64,000 bases of DNA, taken from contig JAMXBD010000695.1 of the NCBI GenBank assembly GCA_024138025.1, forward strand, positions 657,798-721,797. The letters run 5' to 3'. The notes below the pieces were generated by a model. That model did not search any database and was not told the origin of the DNA. It saw nothing but the letters and a program-made list of their open reading frames with translations. The position numbers were made by a program, and so were the translations under genes. Every line of letters starts with the position of its first letter. Within the stretch, counting starts at the first letter, position 1. This document shows, piece by piece, positions 36,227 through 48,540 of the stretch. The DNA comes from Combretum micranthum (lineage: Eukaryota; Streptophyta; Magnoliopsida; Myrtales; Combretaceae).

Positions 36227-37740
36227 CCGACGTAGACTTCTCAGCGACTACTAGCCACCATTACAACTCATCGTTTCCCCACATGAAGAAGGTGTAATAT
36301 GACTCACTTCGTGTCATGTATGATTTATTTTTAATAATGATTTTTTCAAATAATATTAGTTTTCAAGTTAAGGGTGACCAAACAATATACATCAAACAAT
36401 CATAATGGAACATGTAATTTACTCATCAATTCTCCATTTCGATATGCTTATCTTTTATTCATCAAGCACCACATACAACATGCATTTATCACATACAACT
36501 TTTCATTTTATCTTTTCTTAACTTTTAGTGCCACTGCTTACAAGTATATACAAGGAAATGTAAATAGTAAGGGAATAACTCACTCCATAGCGATATATCT
36601 TAATCAAAGTAGTCTTCCATAAAAGTGATGTAAGGTCCTCCTTCACTTAAACAAGAAGAAATACTCGAAATGAGCATTTCAATAAGGTTTACTTAAATTC
36701 TAATTTTATAACTTAAAATTCGCGTCTTTATCCTGATTAGAGAAATTCTAACTTATAACGACTATAACATACTCATTTTAAGTTAGAATTTTGCATATGA
36801 GTGGTTGTTTTCTTCCTACTGAAAAAGATCTATATATTTCTAAGGTTATTTTTGAAATTTAAAGACGTTTGGGTTCGAAAATGGGCTGGTATAACTTGGT
36901 CATGAAAATTCTAGTCTTTAAAACAATTTTTCTTAAATTTTAATTTATCCAAAAACCTATAGCAGACACATAGATATTTATGTGGTTGAAAAAATATTTT
37001 TAATATATGTATAAACTCATATTATATGCATGATTTAGTGTTGTTGTCTCAACAATAATTTTTCATAAAACAATTTATTTTTAGTGATAGAAAAACAAAG
37101 TTTTCAAATTTTTCTTAAGTTGTTGGAAGCAGCTAGTGTTTGAGTTGTGTAAATGTATGTTTTCTCTTCATATTTATATTTTTCTACTTCTTGGAAAATG
37201 AGTTTATCGTCTTAAAAACTAATTGTCCATTTTATTTCTCTACATTGGTTTCTAAACTAGTGAGTTGATTTTTAACTTGACTTGAAAACTTGGCTTAAAT
37301 CTTAATGTTTATTACATATTGGCATAACCATTTAAATGATTGTTTAAGAAAACTTTGCATAATGGAGAATTATCGACCTTAGAACTTAGCAAAAAATTTA
37401 TTTTAAATTTTGAAAGATAATAATACCATATAAATAAGCTTTAAAGAGTTTTTGCATAATATTGAGTTTAACCAATAAATTCTATTTTAATAGTTTGAAA
37501 AGAAAGTGTGTGATGAAATTACTAAGTTAAATCTATCATGATACCACTTACTAAAATCCTTGATGAACTTTACAAACATAAAGAATGCTATCTACAAAAA
37601 CAAAGAGAAACATATATATACATATATACAAACAAAGGTTAGCATATATTTACAAAAAGAAAAAGAAACAGATATTTATAAAGAAAAATTATAAAGAGAA
37701 ACATATATAAAGAAAACAAAAACAAACAATTTACATTATT
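36227..37740 (-). mobile_element. LTR E, third piece (truncated)
   Basis: Continues LTR E to the right of element C. It holds, on the minus strand, the 51-nt inverted repeat (36742-36792), the leader frame (36646-36600, 47 nt) ending TFMEDYFD and TAA, and an ATG at 36588 with GTGAGT 5 nt downstream, one codon shorter than the usual 8 nt. The TTGTCTCAAC segment near 37075 matches LTR H. Similarity fades near 37740, and the promoter end of this LTR is missing. Confidence 0.75.
36580..36648 (-). other. LTR E leader module
   Basis: The frame at 36646-36600 is exactly 47 nt with TAA. Its acceptor AG appears as AA. The ATG at 36588 is followed by GA and GTGAGT; the missing three bases keep the same phase as the other copies. 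Confidence 0.5.
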
Positions 37741-39525
37741 CACAGATATTAGCGACTAGAATAATAGATGAAATGTTTTTTGATATTGCCCAGTTGCGCT
37801 TCAAATAAATAAATCCAACACCAATTCATGGCAAAGCCGCCGAAAATGCTTTGGTTTGTGTGGTTCGCTTGAGTTGTATAAGACACATTTTAAAAGAGCA
37901 ACTCAAATTGGAAGCTTTCAAAATTTGTAAAACTAATTGGTTTTGTCCAACTTTGGATTGCAATTACTAATAATTAAACACACGCACCTAACGAAGTAGC
38001 ATAGAAAGAATTAGGTTGAATCCTATTATCTAGCCAAAGTAAATAAGAAGAACATATTAAAAATAGAATCTAGACTAGGTTAATGAATATTCACAAATAT
38101 TTTCAGGGTAAAATTGAGGATAGGTTTGTAAAGATGCAAGACAATAGCCTAGGGTATGCTTCACCAATTCTTTATCATGTGAATTCAAATCAAAACTTTG
38201 AGAGAGTTGTTGCTGGTGTATTTGAATTGTCGGATTTACTAAGGTAAGTTAAAACTCTAAATCTGACTAGACCATCGGAATCTCTTCTTAGGCTATTAAT
38301 GATCTAGACCCACATAAAGCTTGAGAATCCTTTGTTTTAAAACCAACTAAATGAATTTTAAAAACAAGAGGTAGAAAGTCTCATAACCTCTCTCTCAAGG
38401 TGATTATGATCAACTCCATTAGTAGCCATAGATCTATTAAAAAGAACGACCTTTGAGCCTATTCGATTGAAATCAAATGTGGGTCTAACAGGTGCACCAC
38501 ACAATTAGACTCACAAAAATAAATTCAAGTTGCTAATCACAAATATCCAGTCAATTTACTTGAAAGTACATTTGAATTCACATGAATTAGCATTTAGATT
38601 CACAAACCTTAAGCTGTAGAAGATTATTTCGCCATAGGTTTAAGCATTAAGCACAATTTTTGAAGAAATAAAATTGAAACAAAGAGTATTTCAATTACGA
38701 TCAGAGTCTTACAAAAATTATAAACAACAAGTTTTATTAATTTTACCTAGAAAACACAAGATTTTCTAAAGCAGGAAGAAACTCATTCTTTTGCCTTAGA
38801 ATTCTCTCTCTCTACTAGGTCAAGAAAATTTATTACATAAAATTCTATGCACTGTACACCTTTTACAACGTATGCCTCTGCACTTTTATTTATAGGCTTA
38901 GGACAAGGAAATCATAAAGATTTTATTACTGATATGGCAGATTCTATTTATAATGGAATGCATTTTCTTTATCTACGTGCGCGTCTATATCGCTTGCTCG
39001 AACAATTGCTCATCGAGGGTAGGTCAAGTGCTACATTACAGATAGGGCTCTACTTGAGGTGATAAAACGTTGTTGTTTTTGTTCATTCTTCTATTGAGGG
39101 CTAAATCGAGGGCGTCGAGGGCTCGAGACATTGAGGCATGACTTAAATAAAGTAGAGGTCTGTTCTTTATTTAGTCTTCATCAATGGTCAAGATTAGACC
39201 TCGAATTTGTGGCGCGAGAAGACTTCTCTTCAAATCTAGGGCTTGATCACCTTAGTACATTTGTCAAAGGTCATGTTAAGAGCTAAATTTAGGATGCGAT
39301 AGACCAATTTTGCCTTGACATTTTGGCTTTAACTAGTGTTTTTCTAGGACTCGACTGATTTTATCAATAAGTATTGTTGCTGTTTTGCTCTAAATCCAAT
39401 TCTAAATACTTCAAATTCTTCTTTTGTCAATTCAAGGAGCTGAAAAACAACAATAAGACATTAAAAGCACCAAATTCATTGGAATTCATCCAAAAATACA
39501 CCAATTTAGGCTTAAATTCTTATCA
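37741..39525 (-). mobile_element. Probable LTR of another gypsy lineage
   Basis: On the minus strand the right end starts TGATAAGAATTTAAGCC, the style of Tat/Athila-type LTRs. A TATA box (CTATAAATA on the minus strand, about 38888-38896) is followed by a leader with the CTAGGTAAAA segment and further possible splice sites. I cannot locate the other LTR end, a primer site or a target duplication, so the left limit is arbitrary. Confidence 0.35.
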
Positions 39526-41932
39526 ATTGAATAGAGTAAAATACACTTATTAATTTCAATCATTGGTACCTAGTGTTAACTGCATTTTGTAATTGTAGGC
39601 ACAATTTTGGCCGTAGATTGATCAAGTGTAATTACATCAAGCTTGATCACGGATACGTTATGGCTGTAAACTGTATAACTATTTCAAACACAACTACATT
39701 TAGCAAGTTTAATAATTAAACGTAGATTTTTCATTCTTTCATCTAACATTTAAAGTTTATATTTATTCTTCTATATGAACAATCATGTTTGTTTTTGTTA
39801 AGTAAAGTTATACTTTTTTATAAGCTTCTAATAAGTATACTAAAACTCTAGACATAGTTAAATTCACAAAGTAAGAATGCAAACACTTTTATTTTTCCAT
39901 AGTAAGTTTAGTTTTAATTCATTAACTTGTTATATCTGCTAAACTTAGTGTTTTACTTTTAAATAGTAAGATACATAAGTGTACTAGTGTATTTGGTAAA
40001 GATAACTTTATAACTTTGAAAAATAAACATTACCTCAGTTTAATTGATATTCCCTAAGTGATTGCTTTGCCTACTTTCTCAAGAAGACTGAAGATAGTTT
40101 TTGGGTATGATTCTTTAGAGATTTTCTGATGTTGAAGGTGATAATTTGGAGAAGTAGTTTGTATGTTTTTAGTGTTGCTAAAAGAAAGTTTCATAGTGAA
40201 AATGATAACAAAATGAGTTTATGTTTATTTAGTTTTGTGATTGATAAATGAGATATTGTATTAATTAAATTATATTAGTATGACATATTTTAAAAATCTT
40301 GTTTTTATCTTCTGGTGATGATTACGTCTAGCTGGTGAAAATTTTTAAACTATGGTTGCTTCTTTTACAAGTAAGAGAGAGTAGAATGTACTTAGTTTGA
40401 AGATGTCGTTTTCAATAATTAATGAAGGAAACTTTATAAAAATTGGATAAGTTTACCCTCACCTTGTATTTTACGATGAAACAGATTTTACAAGACATTT
40501 TGTATAGTTTCAAGAGAAATTTGAGTGCAGGTTTAAGGATCAAGGCTTGTAATATATGTAAGATGACTATTAGTGAATATGTAAACAAATTATTCAAGAC
40601 AATAGAATTAAAGATGGAGTCTAGGTTTCAAATTTCAAAAAAGTTAAATTTTAAATTAATATTTAGTGTTTTATATTTATGCAATTTATTTCTAAGCCAT
40701 TATTGACTAACAAATATACACTAAAGAAATATACACTAAAGATTTAGTGATTCACACTATCCTTTAGGGTTATATAAACATATTAGTAAAATTTTGATCT
40801 ATATCATGTAATCTTGTTTTTGATATCTTTTATTTCTCTAAAGATTTAATTCCTTACTGTCTAAACTTAAGCTAAAAAAATCTCGAGGGTAACATGGGTC
40901 CTAACCCTTTTCTCTTCATCTTTTCTCTTTTTATACATGTACAAGCAACACATCGGCTACTTTTATAGTGGTTACAACTATCTTTAACTGCTTTTAGCTT
41001 GATTTTAGTTCAAATATGTTATATGAAACAAGACCTAGTACATGTATATCCATACTATGCTGTGTAGTCCTCTAACCACCTGCTTATATCTATTGAGGGT
41101 TGTAACATAAGTACATGTTGTTTTAAATACAATTTAGTTTTATATTATGTATTTTGGAAATTTTTCTTTTGTCTTGTCATTTTTTTTTTTAATGAGACCA
41201 GTCCTGTTAATTATTTAATAGCTTTGATTCATATCCAATCATGATCATACGACTAAAATACTCAATATATCACCTACTATATTTATTATTATGGTTATAT
41301 GATAAATTGGATGGTTCTGTCCATACGATCGTAGTTTCCTATATATTGTACAATTCTCGAGAATAATGTGTTAGAATTATACAAAATTAAAATAACTTCA
41401 TTGTTCTTAAATAAGAAAATATAGTTATTTATATATATTTTGCTATATTAGACCCCATTTATTATCATGAAAATAGTATGTAGGGAATGCTTACAGATTT
41501 TTAGTAACCATAACTTCTAGGCAGATGGAAATAGGAAAAAATAAAGGAAAAATTTTTCTAAGTAAAATTGAAATATAAATCGTCTTTGGTTACTTGTAAA
41601 TTACAATGAATGAAAATGATATTGCAAAAAGAGGAAAACTCATGCATGGTTTCATGCTGATAAATTATTGTTCAAAACTAGTAAAAGTTCCACTTGAAGT
41701 AGGGCAGGGGACTTCTATGATTATGTGAACACACCAATCGCCATTAAAATAAATATAATAAATGATCGATTAAGTATTTTAATGGTATTATCATGGTTGG
41801 GTATGAATGTGAGCCATTAAATAACTGATAAGACCAATCTCATTAAAAAATATGATGGGATCATCAAATTTTCTAACAGAGTAAGTTATAAAAAAATACA
41901 CCTTAAGAATAAAAAAAATAAAAAGGAAAGAA
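39526..41932. other. AT-rich region without a recognisable gene
   Basis: Only short chance frames on both strands (for example 40443-40706). No RT, gag, RNA gene or LTR end is seen. Element A begins at its right edge. Confidence 0.5.
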
Positions 41933-42553
41933 TGTAAACACCAGTTTTTCTAATAACCAAGATAACTCGAGGACCAGAAACCAAAACCCTAAACCGGAAT
42001 AGCTTAAGATGGGAGTGAGACCTAGGAACCCTGAATCCGGCTTTTCCTTGGTTTCCAATTAAGAAATTTTTTTTTTTAAGAAAAATTAATCTTAAATATA
42101 GTTCTTGAATATATTTCAAACCAAGAAAAGATCAGATTTTGAGAAAATTTCGATTCCGGGCCTTCCCGAGGCCCGTTACAGAAAAACGTGCCCCGGAACT
42201 CGAATTTCAAAAATCTACTCATGAATACTCATTTGAATTGAAATTAAATAAGGATTTCAAAAATATAAATTTCATAATTTTTCGGTTTATGAAAAATACA
42301 GTTATAGCCTTTTTATTCGTATTTTTCTTCTACCGGTAATTAAGTTATCTTGATTAGTATTCATTATTATTCACAAGTACAACCTACTACACTCACAAGC
42401 CACACCCTACTCTTACATTCTTACAAACACTCAATTGCATTTTCTTTTCCAAGAATTATTTATCTCTAAATAATTATTACAAATTATGACATTTAATACA
42501 TAAATCTATCAAAACAAGTTAAATCAAAATGAAGTCCCCTCCCTTCATAGCAT

Positions 42554-42646
42554 GGCCGGCGTGATTTCCCCCCAAATTGAGCTCCATTGTGCAATTTTTT
42601 TTAACTTATTTTATCTCATTTAACTTAATTTCACTTTATATATAAA
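42554..42646 (+). promoter_or_regulatory. Element A promoter: GC box plus TATA box
   Basis: GGCCGGCGTG about 80 nt before TATATATAAAC, followed by a CT-rich leader. Confidence 0.6.
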
Positions 42647-44293
42647 CTACTTTTTCTCTCTCTCACTTCATTCTTCTCATTTCAAATTTCCTAAAAGGTA
42701 AAAAGCTCTCATTTTTCTCTCCTCCCCCACTCCCTTGCCGTGAGCTTCATGCTCCATACACACACACACAAAACTTTTTGTTCTTTCCATTTGTATTCTA
42801 TTTTTACCTTAAGTAAAAGAACTTTGCTTCTTTTACCCTTAGATCCTTGTAATGGCAAGGATATTCTTGAGTATTTCCACTTAAAGATCCCCATGAGCTC
42901 TTGCTAGGGACAAGGAAATATCAATACAAGAATACCAAACCATCACAAAGTAGATCTTACATTTAAACAAGCTTTCATGCCATGAGCTTCATAATCATCC
43001 ATCAAAAAGTTGTTTTGAACAAAAGATCTTCCATAAAAATTTAGTTTTTATGTGTTCAAAACCTATTTAAGCATTTAAGATAGTAGATCTATCATTTTAC
43101 CATTCATATTCATGTAGGCATTTAAGATCTCATCTATATTTTGAGTTTTTGTGCATTAATGGTCATCAAGAATTTTGTCTTGAGTAAATAATCTTGCTAG
43201 TATATAGATCTATAGGTAGATGAGTTAATGAAACCAAAAAGGAAAACTCTTTTCAAGGAATGGAATAGGGTAAATTCGGATGACATGGAAGACCTAGTTT
43301 AAAAACCCTTTTATCAACTTCAAAACATGTATTTTACAAGAAAAATGAAGCCTATAGGTGATAGATGATATTTGATGATATTTTTCATGAGTTTAAATGA
43401 GTTTTTACCAAATAAAATATTTAAAACAAGAGATGAAGTCTAATAGAATTTTTGAGTTGAAAGTCTTGTAAGCAAAATTCGTAATAATGTATATATGGTT
43501 AGAAAACACTAGTTTTCCAATCTCAAAAATGGTATTTTCTTAAATAAATAAAGTCCTTAGGGTATAGATAAAATAAATACCTAAAGTTCTAAGTATAAAA
43601 TACATTTTTCTTAAAAGAATCCACTTAAGAATGAGTTTTGCAAAAATTCGGATTTTTGGACCCACCCTAGTATAAGACTCACTTAAAAGTTTACAAATGA
43701 AGATTTAATTAAAGAAATAAAGGCCTTAAGATATAGTTAATATAAGGGTCAAAATTTCTTTAAAGAAAATAGAGTTTTCCTAAGGAAAATCCTTAGAACA
43801 AGTGAAAGTGACCAAGTGTAACAAATCTACTAGTTAACAATGGCATGAAATGGTTCCTTAAGATAAAGATTATTTAAATTCTTTAAATCTAAAAATTTAA
43901 AAGGACTTAGGCACATAATAATTCATATCATGACATTCATGATAGGGAAATTCATTACCATGGTATTTATTTTCATTTTACACTTAGGAACTTCAAGAGC
44001 ATTCATGAAAATCATATTTTTGGAATCAACATAACCGCTGGTCAGAACTGATCCTTCATTTCTGAGGCTTAAATATTTTCAAAACTTGATTTAAGCTTCA
44101 GATTTGGAAAGCTCTTTCGAAGTAGATAGAAATCGATATAAAATTTGCGAAATTCCGAGTTAAAACGACCAAGTTATGGCCATTTTAAATCGGAACTTCG
44201 GAAATGACGCGAATTTCGATTTCACTAAGTTGTCTTGGAGTTTTTGGTATTCTTAGATGGTAGAATACTTATTAGGGTGTTTCTTTTGTGTTT

Positions 44294-44371
44294 AGGCGAA
44301 CCCGAAGACGTCGAGTCTTTACCTCCAGATTATTATTACTAAGAGACCGGTGAACCAATGGCAGAGTGAGT
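44294..44371 (+). other. Element A leader module
   Basis: Acceptor TGTGTTTAG, a frame of exactly 47 nt (44296-44342) ending SLPPDYYY and TAA, ATG at 44358, GCA, GA and donor GTGAGT at 44366. Read through the 42-nt micro-exon the ATG frame stays open, but joined simply to the 5' frame at 45527 it would be out of phase by two bases. Confidence 0.55.
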
Positions 44372-45407
44372 TTCGCTTCCCAATCCATTTATTGTATGTG
44401 CTTGATAAATTAATGCACTAGAATGTAGGCCAAGTGAAATGAATATGTATGATGGGGAATAATGGGAAATTGTATGTTGATGATGATATGAGAACTCAAA
44501 TAAGAATATCGAAACCGGGTGATAATTTTTGGTTGTGTAGTTGGTTATGATGTATTGTTTGAGAAATTGTTTGATCGCCTGAATAAAATGACTTAATCAA
44601 CTATTCGGACTAATGCCAAATTCAGACATATGCATATCATAATGGGAAGGAGCATTAGTATTGGTTGGTTAATTGTGATTCATAAACGAGATTAATTAGT
44701 TGGTTAATCGTGATCCAGAAACAAGATTAATTGGTTGGTTAATCGTGATCCAGAAACGAAATAATTGTTGGTTACCCGTGAACCATAAATGGCATAAAGT
44801 TAGTACCGTAGTATTCGTTAATCTGTTAACCCGGGATGGAGGACGCAAGTCCATCCACATATAATTTCCGGACAGTCATATGTATGTTGCTCTCATATGT
44901 TTGGTGCATTCACTTGTCTGTATAATCACTTGTTTGAACTATTGTGACATGAATGTTATTGTGGAAGATTTCACTCACTGAGCTAGTTAGCTTACGTCCC
45001 TATAGTTTCTTCCTTGTGCAGCTACCAAATATCTGGCTTAGACAGCATGACTAGACCGCGCAGGTACAAGAGCTAGGAGTTTCCCCTAGAAGTTGGAATT
45101 TTTGTTTAGACTTCCATAGGAAACTTTTAAGACTTTGAATGACTGTATAAGGCAGCTAAATATTCTTTTGTGGGGGAATGCCCCTTAGTAAATGTAATGT
45201 TTAATATTGTATCATGAGTTTTATCCTATTACTAATGCATGCCAAGTTAGGCTTTTATCTCCATTTGGACTTGTATTCTATTGTTGTAAAGGTACGCCTT
45301 ACATCTATATGAGACCCCCGAAGGACTAAGGCGGTAATTCGGGAATCTTGTATGGCATGTGGTGGACTGTTACGTATAGAGTACCCTATGGGGCGTGACA
45401 GTTTAGG

Positions 45408-45420
45408 TTGGTATCAGAGC
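45408..45420 (+). other. Element A primer-binding site
   Basis: TTGGTATCAGAGC, complementary to plant initiator Met tRNA, seven bases after the LTR end. Confidence 0.92.
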
Positions 45421-45526
45421 ACTCGGTTATTGAGCATGACAATAGAGTTAAAACTGAACCTAAAATTAAGCAACTAGGTTAATTTGGAGTTAAAGCTAGG
45501 CTAATTAGTAGTTTTTCTTGTTGTAG

Positions 45527-45599
45527 GTTTCTTTGGGTGAGACACGCGAGAGGGCTAGAAATTTCACCAAAAGCACAAATGAGACCATGGTGGAATACC
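45527..45599 (+). pseudogene. Element A: extra 5' reading frame, first part
   Basis: Opens directly after TAGTTTTTCTTGTTGTAG, a strong 3' splice-site-like tract with a CTAAT branch-like motif just upstream. The codons read VSLGETRERARNFTKS, then NETMVEY, where the solo LTR interrupts. An in-frame ATG stands at 45587. The opening lies 20 codons before the conserved Thr of NET, exactly as in B and C. It continues after the solo LTR at 49150. Confidence 0.65.
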
Positions 45600-46206
45600 T
45601 GTAAACCCCGGTTTTCATAGTAACTGAGTAAGCTCCGTAAATCGGAAATCAAAACCCTAAATAGGATTAGTACAAGTAACCTAGAAACCCTAATTCCGGC
45701 TTTTCTTAGATTTCTATATAAAAGAACCTCTATAAGATAAATTAATGCGGATTATTGTTTTATAGTATATTTCGAACCATACAAAATTTTGATTTCGAAA
45801 AATTTTCTATTCCGAGCTTTCCCGAGCTTCATTACGGAAAAGCGAGCCCCGGAACTAGAAACTCAGAAAAATATTCCGGAATACTCGTTAGAACCGGAAT
45901 TTTATAAGGATTTCAAAAATATATATTTTATAATTTTTCGGGCTATAAAAATTACAATTATAGCCTTTTTCCCGTATTTTCGTTACTATCGATAAAGTAG
46001 ATGTCTTATCTACTATTCCTTACTATTCACAAGTACAACCTACTACACACATACCCATGCCCTATTCTTACAACCTTTCAATCACTCAATTCATTTCCTT
46101 TTCCAAGAAATTTTGTCTCTTAACAAATTATTACAATTAATACAATTATTACATAAATTCAAATTTCAAATGAAATCAAATATATCCCTCTCTCACTCCT
46201 TACATT

Positions 46207-46299
46207 GGAAGGCGTGAAACCCTCCCATTTTGGCTCCAAAATGCATTGTTTTATATTTTCTTTTAACACTCACAAACCCTAATTCCTCTAATATAAATA
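46207..46299 (+). promoter_or_regulatory. Promoter motifs of the solo LTR in element A
   Basis: GGAAGGCGTG, a degenerate form of the GC box, then CTAATATAAATAA about 80 nt later. Confidence 0.5.
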
Positions 46300-47940
46300 A
46301 CCCTTTACTTTTCTCTCTCTTCACTTTTCATTTCATTTGTTCAATTGTCCAAAAAGCTCTCAAACCCTCTCTTCTTTTCTCTCAATGCCGTGACCTCCCT
46401 TACACCACACACACACACACAAGCTTCAATTTTCTTCTCCATTCCTCATCTATTTCAAGCCTTAGGTGATGATTCCTAAGCCTTTACACTACTTAATCTT
46501 GTAATGGCAAGATTATTCATGAGTATTTTCACTCAAAGTCCCCATGAGCTCTTGCTAGGGACAAAGAAAATGCTACTACATGAATATCAAGCCATCACAA
46601 GAGTAGATCTTGTGTTTGATCAAGTTTTTGTTGAAGATATTTCATGTTCATGCATGTAGGAGTGGAGTAGAGTAGAGATCTAGCATAAAATTTCATGTCC
46701 ATGCTTTTAAACTCATATCATGCATCATAAGTAGTAGATCTATCATTTTTACCACTCACCTTCATGTAGACATACTAGATCTCATCTTTATGTTGAGTTT
46801 ATGTGCATTTATGGTCATAAATGCTTTTGTCTTGAGTAAATAACTTGCTAGTATGTAGATCTATAGGTAGATGAGTTAATGAAACCAAAAAGGAAAAGTT
46901 TTTGTTTGAAATACTCAAAGTCAAATTCGTATGGTTTTAAAGGCCTATTTGAAAACCCTTTTATCAACTTCAAAACATGTATTTTACAAGAAAAATGAAG
47001 CCTTTAGGTGATAGATGGTGTTTGATGATATTTTCCATAAGTTTAAATGGGTTTCTACCAAAGGAAATGTTTAAAACAAGAGGTGAAGTCCAATAGAAAT
47101 TTTGAGTTGAAAATCTTGTAGGCCAAATTCGTAATAATGGATAGATGGTTAGAAAACACTAGTTTTCCAACTTCAAATATGGTATTTTCTTAAATAAATA
47201 GAGTCCTTAGGGTATAGGTAAAATAAATACACAAAGCTCTAAGTATAAAATGCTTTTTCCTCAAGAGAATCAACTTGAAAATGAATTTTTCTAAATTCGG
47301 ATTTTTGGACAAATCCTATTTGAAAACCTATTTACAAAGTGTAGAATGCAATTTTTTATGTAGAAATGAAGGCTTGGGTAATAGGTTTAATAAAGACTTA
47401 ATTTAGATAAAGATAAATTGATTTTTCTTAAAGAAATAACCTCAAAACAAATGAGATAGTCAAAGTTAGTAAACTAGTTTTTCTTGAAAGTGTATAATCA
47501 TGGAGTTATACAAGTAAGAAGTTTCTAATTTTTCCTTTTAGTAAATAATTTCAAAAGCATGCATGCATCAAGTTCATATCATATCATTCATGATAGGAAA
47601 TCACTATATTGCATGAGTAGTTGAACTATATGCTAGAAACATCACAAACATCCACAAAAAGTATTTTTCGGAATTGGAGTCTTCGGACGACCAGAACTGT
47701 TTCTTCTGTTTGGTGACTTAAATATTTTCGAAACTTGAAAATAATATTAGGAATAGATAGATCTTTCGAAGTAGATAGAAATCGATATATTATATGCTCA
47801 ATTCCGAGTCAAAATGAGTTAGATATGGTCATTTAAAGTTAGGACTTTATCTTATGCGGAAATTGACGAACTTAGTAGTTAGAATAGTTAAGTTATTAGA
47901 ACCTTATGAGAAATACTCATTGAGGGTATTCTTTGTACTT

Positions 47941-48016
47941 AGGTGAATTGGAGGAAGGGTTACCACTCCCCGAGGACTATTACGACTAGTGGATTTCACT
48001 ACATGGACAAGTGAGT
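47941..48016 (+). other. Leader module of the solo LTR in element A
   Basis: Acceptor TTGTACTTAG, a frame of exactly 47 nt (47943-47989) ending PLPEDYYD and TAG, ATG at 48003, GAC, AA and donor GTGAGT at 48011. Confidence 0.55.
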
Positions 48017-48356
48017 TCATTTCTCAATTAATTATGCTCTTGGATGTGCTTGTAGTAGTAGTGGCATTAGACTTAGGAAAAGATAAAATTGTGATTGAAT
48101 GATGATCTAAACTTGTATGAATGAACGATAAGTATATCGAGGCAAGCTTTGTTGCAATAACTTGTATGAGCTAGTATAGATTTGGAGTGTCTGAAATCTG
48201 TATGATCACTTCTAAAATTATCTAATTAATATGCCATGATTATATGAATAAATTGTACATGCATATCACGTAGTGAGTCACATTGCATTACGAGAATGCT
48301 TTTGGTGGGAACAAAAGTATGATCGGGAGGCAGCGGGTCTTTAATGAAGGGGACTA

Positions 48357-48540
48357 GGGTTGCATGACTTATGGACCACCCCATTCAAATAATGAAAACT
48401 ATGGTTGCATGACTTATGGACCAACATTAAAATTGTGGTTGCATGTCTTATGGACCACCCCACTTAAGATTGGGACTATGGTTGCATGTCTTATGGACCA
48501 ACATTGGAACTGTAGTTGCATGACTTATGAACTACCCCAA
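48357..48540 (+). repeat. Tandem repeat island in the solo LTR
   Basis: Five imperfect copies of TTGCATGACTTATGGACC, spaced about 50-60 nt and alternating between CACCCCA-type and ACATT-type linkers. Other LTRs have unrelated repeats at the same relative place. Confidence 0.8.

Larger units (their letters stand above)
41933..45400 (+). mobile_element. Element A 5' LTR
   Basis: A 3468-bp LTR from TGTAAACACC to GGGGCGTGACA, followed by a primer site. It has GC box GGCCGGCGTG (42554), TATA box (42637-42646), a candidate donor (42698), a 51-nt inverted repeat (44149-44199), the leader frame (44296-44342), ATG (44358), a GGTTGGTTAAT tandem island of about four units (44660-44790), a 25-nt inverted repeat (44858-44882) and a 42-nt micro-exon (45022-45063, donor CAG/GTACAA). 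The 3' LTR should lie beyond the window. Confidence 0.9.

Noticed and set aside
38847..39062. 71-codon frame as a gene
   Set aside because: It crosses the TATA box of the probable minus-strand LTR and shows no recognisable motif.
45527..45599. In-phase joining of the LTR start codon of element A to its extra frame
   Set aside because: ATG exon (8 nt) plus micro-exon (42 nt) leaves two bases, whereas the frame starts at a codon boundary; the simple join is out of phase, so I claim phase only for element B.
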